A stretch of DNA of 6,579 nt. It comes from Bacillota bacterium (GTDB lineage Bacteria; Bacillota; Bacilli; Lactobacillales; Streptococcaceae). A program made the translations under genes and the position numbers. Shown piece by piece: positions 1 to 4,049 of this stretch. Where the stretch lies: positions 1 through 6,579 of the forward strand of contig JAJXWC010000127.1 of assembly GCA_021781855.1 (NCBI GenBank), in the 5' to 3' direction. Below the pieces are notes generated by a model. The model had not been told where the DNA came from, did not search any database, and worked only from the letters and a program-made list of their open reading frames with translations. The stretch's first letter is position 1, and every line of letters starts with the position of its first letter.

Positions 1-590
1 ATAAAGCCAGCCGAGAAGTTGTTAACCAGCATCTCAAGACCGACACGCGTTTTTGGCTGAATCCAAGCATCAAATTTTTTAATTGCCCATGCGCCAAAAG
101 GCCCTAAAATCATGGCACCGAGAATCATGGTGACACTATTCGTTGCAACTGCATGACCAGCAGCAACATTGACTTGTGTAATTCCACCACCTGCTGCCAT
201 CATGAAAGCAGAACCTGCTGCCGCACCGTGGCTTCCAATAATGGTATCAGGATTTGCACCACCCAAATGCACGGTTGCCGTTGCGATAATCGCACCAAAA
301 GCAGATACCGCACCGACAGCACCACCGCGATGCTCATAAATTTGTTTACCACCTGTATAGGCAATCATGATAGGAATCAGATAAGTCAACATCGGACTAA
401 TCATAATCGCAATTTTGCTTGTCCAAACCGCACTACTTGGCCAAATTAGATTAATCCAGCCCCCAGGTGTGAGAAAGATAGATGTCATGAATCCCCAAGC
501 AATCAGAATGGGAATGTTCGGCATGACCATCATAGAGAGGAAAGTCCCGACTTTTTGCACGCGGACTTTCAGTGATACTTGTTCTGCCAT
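1..590 (-). CDS. mtlA: Mannitol-type PTS EIIC component, 5' part only (cut by window edge)
   Basis: The first 196 codons, plus two bases, of a membrane sugar permease of the phosphotransferase system; the 3' part lies off the window. It would import and phosphorylate mannitol at the cell membrane using phosphate relayed from HPr and EIIA. Seen: the start SLKVRVQKVGTFLSMMVMPN, the AWGF segment (residues 31-34), AYTGGK (77-82), RGGAVGAV (88-95) and EMLVNNFSAG (186-195), all MtlA family signatures. The ATG at 590 is preceded by GGAG at 598-601 with a 7-nt gap. Odd: about 45 extra Gly/Ala-rich residues (roughly 103-153) sit between the FGAIIA and MILGAMILGP segments, compared with the MtlA sequences I remember, and the usual PNIGAFIAWG reads PNIPILIAWG. 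It could therefore be a divergent MtlA or a related polyol permease. Whether EIIB or EIIA domains are fused cannot be seen. A promoter and cre site lie just upstream. Confidence 0.82.
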   Translation of the reverse strand, partial: MAEQVSLKVRVQKVGTFLSMMVMPNIPILIAWGFMTSIFLTPGGWINLIWPSSAVWTSKIAIMISPMLTYLIPIMIAYTGGKQIYEHRGGAVGAVSAFGAIIATATVHLGGANPDTIIGSHGAAAGSAFMMAAGGGITQVNVAAGHAVATNSVTMILGAMILGPFGAWAIKKFDAWIQPKTRVGLEMLVNNFSAGF

Positions 591-625
591 ATGAGAACTC
601 CTTTTTTAATAGTTACTATATATCT

Positions 626-654
626 ATTGTAATTGCTTACATTTATTTTGTAAA
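626..654 (-). promoter_or_regulatory. Sigma-A type promoter of the mtlA-like gene
   Basis: On the minus strand, -35 TTTACA (649-654) and -10 TACAAT (626-631) are separated by exactly 17 bp. The spacing and both hexamers fit a housekeeping promoter. Transcription would start near 615-620, leaving a short leader before the ribosome binding site at 598-601. The -10 is overlapped by a cre-like site. Confidence 0.72.
628..641 (-). promoter_or_regulatory. Putative cre (CcpA) operator overlapping the -10
   Basis: The minus-strand sequence TGTAAGCAATTACA matches the Gram-positive cre consensus TGWAANCGNTNWCA at every position but one (A for the central G). It is also a TGTAA/TTACA inverted repeat. 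Its position over the -10 and spacer predicts carbon catabolite repression by CcpA, which is expected for mannitol genes. Binding is inferred from the motif only. Confidence 0.65.
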
Positions 655-657
655 TAA

Positions 658-689
658 AAAGAATGGCACATTTTATTGTGCCATTCTTT
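658..689 (-). terminator. Rho-independent terminator after the deacetylase gene (possibly bidirectional)
   Basis: A perfect 13-bp inverted repeat, AAAGAATGGCACA and its complement with a 6-nt loop (671-676), lies 58 bp after the deacetylase stop. On the minus strand it is followed by a T-rich run (TTCTTTTTATTT). The A run on the other arm would also make it work for plus-strand transcripts. It ends 3 bp before the mtlA -35 box, so the palindrome TGGCACA-n6-TGTGCCA could also be a regulator site for the mannitol operon. Confidence 0.72.
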
Positions 690-747
690 AGATTAATGAA
701 TAATTGACAATTTTATCAAAGAAAAATCTTTTCGAGCTCCCACGGTT

Positions 748-1716
748 CTAATTCACAGTATTTTCAGAATTATAAGCCGCTGACGAAGCTAACATACTCA
801 TCAATTCCTGAGGCCCTGTGCTGCTGGCCATTCGAAAACGCGGCAAAGTCAGTAAGCCGTTGGAAGCAGAAGCAGCCTGCGCAACCGCCCCATTTCTTCC
901 TGGGTCAAGAAGTCCGAATTTATAACCCAAGCTGCTATCAAGCTGCAAGGTTTCCTGATTGTAACCTCCCGCAGGATAGCAAATAATATCCGTGTTTTGT
1001 CCCAGTTCCTGATTAAGCTCCTTTTGCGACTGCTGAAGCTGATAAGTCGCATCCGAAGTGCTCAGAGTCCCTAAATCCAAATGGCTTACCGTATGACTTT
1101 CAAAATCTACTAAACCACTTGCCTGCATTTCCTTAATCTGCGCCCAGGTCAAAATTCCCGGCTGCTGCTTATCCACAAAGCCTGTGATAATAAAAGCCGT
1201 CGCATGCATATGATATTTCTTCAGCAGAGGAAAAATATCTCGATAAACCGTCAGAGAACCATCATCAAAAGTCAGCCAGACCATTTTATTACTTGGTTTC
1301 GTTTTTGTTGTCAAAATCTTCTCAGCTTCAGACGCCGTTACTGTTGTATAGCCAGCTTGCTGCAAAGCTTGCAAATTCGCCTCAAACGTTGAGGTCGGCA
1401 TCCAGTTACTATCCACAAGGTCTGACTGTTTCGAAGACACGTAATGAAACATCAAAATCGGTAATTGATTATCTGCTTTTGAATTGAGCCAAGCAGGTGT
1501 TGCCGAACCAGATTGCGCTTGTGAAGAAGCCGAAACCACTGATGAAGGAACAGTCGAACTTTTTAGAGAAGATTTCGCTGTTTTAGCAACAGATGTATGA
1601 TTATTTAAAGCTTTTACTCCAAACACCACGGCAATCGCCACAATGATAAGCACAAGGAAAACAGACACAACTTTTCCAATGAGTGATTTCTTTCGTCGTC
1701 GATTTCTTCTTTGCAT
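748..1716 (-). CDS. Membrane-anchored polysaccharide deacetylase (NodB/CE4 family)
   Basis: A 322-residue predicted metal-dependent deacetylase of N-acetylated sugars, acting outside the membrane on peptidoglycan or a surface polysaccharide. Seen in order: a very basic N-terminus (MQRRNRRRKK), one hydrophobic segment at about 14-34 (uncleaved anchor or signal), a Ser/Thr/Ala-rich linker (about 40-78), then a NodB domain from LPILMFHYV (85-93). Motif 1 is TFDDG (149-153), with D151 and D152. Motif 2 is H208-TVS-H212, giving the expected Asp-His-His metal site. Motif 3 is YPAGGY (247-252), of the IcaB/PgaB-like kind rather than the RxxxxxP kind, and LPRFRM (291-296) follows. The ATG at 1716 has AAGGAG at 1722-1727 with a 5-nt gap. 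It is monocistronic: extended -10 promoter at 1866-1874 and terminator at 658-689. Its leader, unusually, contains a repeat element (1738-1853). The substrate cannot be told from sequence. Confidence 0.9.
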   Translation of the reverse strand: MQRRNRRRKKSLIGKVVSVFLVLIIVAIAVVFGVKALNNHTSVAKTAKSSLKSSTVPSSVVSASSQAQSGSATPAWLNSKADNQLPILMFHYVSSKQSDLVDSNWMPTSTFEANLQALQQAGYTTVTASEAEKILTTKTKPSNKMVWLTFDDGSLTVYRDIFPLLKKYHMHATAFIITGFVDKQQPGILTWAQIKEMQASGLVDFESHTVSHLDLGTLSTSDATYQLQQSQKELNQELGQNTDIICYPAGGYNQETLQLDSSLGYKFGLLDPGRNGAVAQAASASNGLLTLPRFRMASSTGPQELMSMLASSAAYNSENTVN

Positions 1717-1737
1717 AAAAACTCCTTAGATGAAGCA

Positions 1738-1853
1738 GAAACTTACTTGGAGGAAGTTTCCCCTCCAAGTTTAGTTGAGCGAAATTCGAAGCTTAGTGCT
1801 GCTTATCTCCCACCTTTCAGGTGGGAGTCTTAGCATGTACTGCTGAGATAAAC
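1738..1853 (+). mobile_element. Short non-autonomous element (PATE-like): hairpin end plus IS200/IS605-type right end
   Basis: Between the deacetylase promoter and its ribosome binding site lies a compact structured repeat. Positions 1781-1853 match the element end upstream of metE in opposite orientation: the block with GAAATTCGAAGCTTAGTG and GCTTATCTC is shared with one difference, and the ending ACTGCTGAGATAAAC is identical up to 1853. The middle differs: here it is a tight hairpin CTCCCACCT-TTC-AGGTGGGAG (1807-1827), while the metE copy has about 28 more bases. The left part (1738-1770) is a separate strong hairpin, ACTTGGAGG (1745-1753) with CCTCCAAGT (1762-1770). One subterminal hairpin plus one right end and no gene is what a palindrome-associated derivative of an IS200/IS605 element looks like. 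Assignment to that family is inferred from structure, not from a transposase. Confidence 0.5.
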
Positions 1854-1865
1854 TCCGTTTTTCAT

Positions 1866-1874
1866 ATTATACCA
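1866..1874 (-). promoter_or_regulatory. Extended -10 promoter of the deacetylase gene
   Basis: TGGTATAAT on the minus strand is a perfect -10 (1866-1871) with the TGn extension. No good -35 is present, because that position falls in the T run and stem of the tRNA-operon terminator; an extended -10 can do without one. Transcription would start near 1859, giving a leader of about 140 nt that includes the repeat element. Confidence 0.62.
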
Positions 1875-1883
1875 AAATGTAAC

Positions 1884-1909
1884 AAAAAAGCCACCTCTCA
1901 GGTGACTTT
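1884..1909 (-). terminator. Rho-independent terminator of the tRNA/5S operon
   Basis: On the minus strand AAAGTCACCT, loop GAG, AGGTGGCTTT forms a 10-bp stem (one G-T pair), followed by further T's. It starts 5 bp after the 3' end of tRNA-Asn and closes the stable-RNA operon. Confidence 0.85.
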
Positions 1910-1914
1910 ACTGA

Positions 1915-1988
1915 CTCCGGCAGTAAGACTCGAACTTACGACATCATGATTAACAGTCATGCGCTACTACCAACTGAGCTATGCCGGA
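1915..1988 (-). tRNA. tRNA-Asn (GUU)
   Basis: A 74-nt cloverleaf. The acceptor stem TCCGGCA/TGCCGGA is perfect, the D arm carries AGCTCAGTTGGTAGTAGC, the anticodon loop CTGTTAA gives GUU, and the T loop is TTCGAGT. CCA is not encoded. It is the last gene of the operon, 3 nt after the 5S rRNA. Confidence 0.96.
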
Positions 1989-1991
1989 ATA

Positions 1992-2109
1992 ACTTGGCAA
2001 CGACCTTATCTCACAGCGGGCAACCCGCAACTACTTCCGGCCCGATAGGACTTAACTACTGTGTTCGACATGGAAACAGGTGTATCTCCTATGGCATAAT
2101 TACCAAATT
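1992..2109 (-). rRNA. 5S ribosomal RNA (orphan copy in a tRNA operon)
   Basis: About 118 nt with the 5S hallmarks CGAACACAG..AGTTAAG and GATACACCTG. The terminal helix pairs AATTTGGTAA with TTGCCAAGTT using two G-T pairs. Helix II ATAGGA/TCCTAT and the hairpin GCGGG-TTG-CCCGC are intact, so it looks functional. No 16S or 23S gene lies beside it; it sits between tRNA-Ile and tRNA-Asn. Ends are set by helix pairing and may be off by 1-2 nt. Confidence 0.93.
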
Positions 2110-2111
2110 TA

Positions 2112-2185
2112 TGGGAAATTCAGGACTCGAACCTGAGACCCCTGCGTTATCAACACAGTGCTCTAACCAACTGAGCTAATCTCCC
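2112..2185 (-). tRNA. tRNA-Ile (GAU)
   Basis: A 74-nt cloverleaf. Acceptor GGGAGAT/ATTTCCC contains one G-T pair, the anticodon stem is CTGTG/CGCAG, loop TTGATAA gives GAU, and the T loop is TTCGAGT. CCA is not encoded. It lies 2 nt upstream of the 5S rRNA. Confidence 0.95.
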
Positions 2186-2261
2186 ATGGAAAACATTTTA
2201 CCATGACAATTTCGAATTGTCAAAGAAAATTATAATTAACAATCAATATAAAACATTGTTA
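2186..2261 (-). other. Spacer with two perfect hairpins between tRNA-Gly and tRNA-Ile
   Basis: The 76-nt spacer holds TGACAATT-TCG-AATTGTCA (2204-2222, 8 bp) and TTAACAAT (2236-2243) pairing with ATTGTTAA (2255-2262, 8 bp). There is no T run, so these are more likely RNA processing structures than terminators. Every other spacer between neighbouring tRNA genes in this operon also has an AT-rich hairpin. Confidence 0.55.
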
Positions 2262-2332
2262 AGCGGATGACGAGAATCGAACTCGCGTGGTCAGCTTGGA
2301 AGGCTGAAGTTCTACCATTAAACTACATCCGC
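2262..2332 (-). tRNA. tRNA-Gly (UCC)
   Basis: A 71-nt cloverleaf. Acceptor GCGGATG/CATCCGC is perfect, D arm GTTTAATGGTAGAAC, anticodon stem TCAGC/GCTGA, loop CTTCCAA giving UCC, T loop TTCGATT. CCA is not encoded. Confidence 0.96.
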
Positions 2333-2364
2333 AAGTAATGGTAATCTGATGAATTAATCATCAA

Positions 2365-2437
2365 TGGCGCGGGACGGAATCGAACCGCCGACACATAGAG
2401 CTTCAATCTATTGCTCTACCAACTGAGCTACCGAGCC
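2365..2437 (-). tRNA. tRNA-Phe (GAA)
   Basis: A 73-nt cloverleaf. Anticodon stem ATAGA/TCTAT and loop TTGAAGC give GAA, with G at position 37. The T arm is GGCGG-TTCGATT-CCGTC. The acceptor stem GGCTCGG/CCGCGCC has one mismatch, T4 against C69. CCA is not encoded. Its first 19 nt are repeated exactly at 2525-2543. Confidence 0.93.
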
Positions 2438-2461
2438 TATATCAATTTAAAACCATGAAAC

Positions 2462-2543
2462 GTTGGTAGCAATGTAGAATTGTTGCACAATTCCTTATCC
2501 GCAACCTTGAAGCAGTGCTTCAAGCCAACTGAGCTACCGAGCC
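2462..2543 (-). pseudogene. Truncated, rearranged tRNA-Phe 5' half
   Basis: GGCTCGGTAGCTCAGTTGG (2525-2543) is identical to the first 19 nt of the intact tRNA-Phe 106 nt away. It then jumps to CTTGAAGC, which resembles the anticodon loop TTGAAGC, with no anticodon 3' arm, T arm or acceptor 3' strand. The rest forms a palindrome: CTTGAAGC (2506-2513)/GCTTCAAG (2517-2524), GAATTGT (2477-2483)/ACAATTC (2487-2493), and a closing stem GTTGGTAGC (2462-2470) against GCTACC (2533-2538) and CCAAC (2525-2529). It cannot make a normal tRNA. It may be a decayed duplication, or a small structured insert in the operon. Confidence 0.6.
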
Positions 2544-2562
2544 AAACAATATTAAATTGTAA

Positions 2563-2636
<74 letters not shown>

Positions 2637-2663
2637 ATAAAATATAGAAGTAATTTCTATAAA

Positions 2664-2753
2664 AGGAGGATGTGGGATTCGAACCCACGCGTGCTTTTAC
2701 ACACCTGACGGTTTTCAAGACCGTTCCCTTCAGCCGGACTTGGGTAATCCTCC
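2664..2753 (-). tRNA. tRNA-Ser (UGA)
   Basis: A 90-nt class II tRNA. Acceptor GGAGGAT/ATCCTCC, anticodon stem ACGGT/ACCGT, loop CTTGAAA giving UGA, and a long variable arm (GTGTGTAAAAGCACGC region). T loop TTCGAAT. CCA is not encoded. Confidence 0.96.
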
Positions 2754-2777
2754 ATGGCTGATTTATAAAAAAATCAA

Positions 2778-2849
2778 TAGTCGGTACGGGAATCGAACCC
2801 GTGTTACCGCCGTGAAAAGGCGGTGTCTTAACCCCTTGACCAACCGACC
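2778..2849 (-). tRNA. tRNA-Glu (UUC)
   Basis: A 72-nt cloverleaf and first gene of the operon. Anticodon stem CCGCC/GGCGG, loop TTTTCAC giving UUC, T arm ACGGG-TTCGATT-CCCGT. The acceptor GGTCGGT/ACCGACT has a G1-U72 pair. CCA is not encoded. Confidence 0.96.
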
Positions 2850-2881
2850 AAACGCCGTACCTCTCAAAACAGTACTTTTCT

Positions 2882-2918
2882 ATTATACACTATTTTAAAC
2901 TAAAGTCAAGAATAAACT
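2882..2918 (-). promoter_or_regulatory. tRNA/5S operon promoter with AGTT box
   Basis: On the minus strand: AGTT (2915-2918), 5 bp, -35 TTGACT (2904-2909), 16 bp, -10 TATAAT (2882-2887). Start would be near 2875, about 25 nt before tRNA-Glu. An AGTT element 5 bp upstream of the -35 is, as I recall, the conserved feature of Lactococcus lactis tRNA and rRNA promoters, and so supports the genus call. Confidence 0.88.
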
Positions 2919-2960
2919 CATAAGATTATTCTTTTTTTGAAGAAAAATTAGGAAATATAT

Positions 2961-2981
2961 AAAAAACTTGCAAATGCAAGT
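2961..2981 (-). terminator. Rho-independent terminator of metF (metEF unit)
   Basis: On the minus strand ACTTGC-ATTT-GCAAGT (2966-2981) is followed directly by T's down to 2961. It begins 2 nt after the metF stop and separates the methionine genes from the tRNA promoter about 45 bp further on. Confidence 0.88.
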
Positions 2982-2983
2982 CT

Positions 2984-3835
2984 TTATAAATAGCGTTCCA
3001 TTGCGTGATTTGCCACACTTGGACGGTTCATTGTGTAAATATGTACGCCGTCAATACCATGTTTTAATAAATCATCAATTTGTTCAAAAGCGTATTCTAA
3101 TCCCGCTTTTTGCAAGCTTTCAGGCTGGTCTTTATATTTGTTGATGATTTTGATGAGTGTTGTCGGAATAGATGCACCAAAGAAAATCAGTCGTTCAACA
3201 TTTGCCGCAGACATGATAGGCATAATTCCTGCAACGATGGGACTAGTGATACGTGCAGTCTTAATTGATTCATTAAGTCGGTAAAATTTGTCATTGTCAA
3301 AGAAAAGCTGTGAGATGAAAAAATCAGCACCTGCTTCGTATTTTTGACGAATATGGTCAATGTTTTCAACGTTCAATGGACTATTGACATGCCCCTCTGG
3401 ATAGGTCGCAGCTCCGACAGAAAAACATTTACGTGCTTTTATTTCATGAATAAGGTCTTTTGCAAGTGGATAAGCTTCTGTAAACTCAGCACTTGTTTTC
3501 GGTAAATCTCCGCGAAGTGCAAGTATATTTTCAATTCCGGCAGCTTCAATATTATTCAAAATTTCAGCAATATCACCACGGCTTTTTTGCACGGAAGTTA
3601 AGTGATGCAGCACCTCTATACCTGATGTTTGCTTGATTTTACTAGCAATTTCCCGCGTTCTTGAACCACTATCGCCGCGATAAGTCACTGAGATAAAATT
3701 CGGTTTTTTGGTCAATCCTGCAACGGTATCAAAAATTGTTTTTTCGCCACTATCTGTTTTGGGCGGAAAAATTTCAAGTGAAACAACTGTTTTATTTTCT
3801 GCATTTTTTGTTTTATAGATTTCTGATATTTTCAT
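2984..3835 (-). CDS. metF: 5,10-methylenetetrahydrofolate reductase
   Basis: A cytosolic flavoenzyme of 283 residues that reduces methylene-THF to 5-methyl-THF, the methyl donor used (as polyglutamate) by MetE. The single-domain TIM barrel has the usual bacterial length. Seen: LEIFPPK (20-26, with the catalytic-type Glu21), SVTYRGDSGSRTRE (49-62), LRGDLP (107-112, with Asp110 in the flavin-modulating position), AATYPEGH (142-149), GADFFISQLFFD (169-180, with the substrate-binding Gln176), GIMPI (203-207), and HIYTMNR (265-271). The ATG at 3835 is the only plausible start: an in-frame TAA lies 12 nt upstream and the next Met is far inside. No proper Shine-Dalgarno precedes it; the nearest AGG is about 16 nt away. 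That is odd next to the strong GGAG sites of its neighbours. It follows metE by 214 nt and is probably co-transcribed with it. Confidence 0.96.
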   Translation of the reverse strand: MKISEIYKTKNAENKTVVSLEIFPPKTDSGEKTIFDTVAGLTKKPNFISVTYRGDSGSRTREIASKIKQTSGIEVLHHLTSVQKSRGDIAEILNNIEAAGIENILALRGDLPKTSAEFTEAYPLAKDLIHEIKARKCFSVGAATYPEGHVNSPLNVENIDHIRQKYEAGADFFISQLFFDNDKFYRLNESIKTARITSPIVAGIMPIMSAANVERLIFFGASIPTTLIKIINKYKDQPESLQKAGLEYAFEQIDDLLKHGIDGVHIYTMNRPSVANHAMERYL

Positions 3836-4049
3836 AGGCGCTTTATTTTAACCTAACAAGTGTCTGCTAATTTCTTTGGCTCTTACCATAGGTGTCCATT
3901 CGCTCTAGGCGGCTGAAATGGCAAGGCGGCGGGATAATGAGCAGCACTAAGTTCTACTAACATAAGGTCTATCGCTTTAGCGGCTAGACTTGTCGGACAG
4001 AGTGACCTGATATCTGTAGCGGAAAAAGAATCTCCATAAGATGAAGGAA
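3836..4049 (-). other. metE-metF intergenic region with no gene
   Basis: 214 bp. Most of it (about 3922-4014) is a diverged copy of the element end seen upstream of metE. No terminator with a T run is visible, so metE transcripts could continue into metF. No convincing promoter or ribosome binding site for metF is seen. An open frame at 3883-4158 crosses it but is not gene-like. Confidence 0.6.
3922..4014 (-). repeat. Diverged copy of the IS200/IS605-type end / structured RNA region
   Basis: Read on the minus strand it aligns with the region upstream of metE (6398-6498). Shared blocks are GAT.T.AG.T.AC.CTGTCC, AAGTC.AGCC.CT with AAAGCG..GACC following, and CTTAGTG.TGCT. Relative to the metE copy it lacks a GAT triplet and has other small length changes. 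A small hairpin CGCT-AA-AGCG (TCTA/TAGA outside) keeps the local structure although the bases differ. The right-end sequence GAGATAAAC is not recognisable, so this is an older remnant or a relative of the same family. Confidence 0.5.

Noticed and set aside
153..449. 98-residue plus-strand open frame
   Set aside because: It is a shadow of the EIIC gene on the other strand: Cys/His/Thr/Asn-rich composition and no start signal.
1946..2179. 77-residue plus-strand open frame
   Set aside because: It lies entirely across tRNA-Asn, 5S rRNA and tRNA-Ile, so it is not a protein gene.
2204..2262. Spacer hairpins as internal terminators of the tRNA operon
   Set aside because: There is no T run after the stems, and functional tRNA and 5S genes follow downstream.
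2419..2543. Phage attachment site pair at tRNA-Phe
   Set aside because: The 19-nt repeats match the 5' rather than the 3' end of the tRNA, and only about 106 bp without any integrase lies between them.
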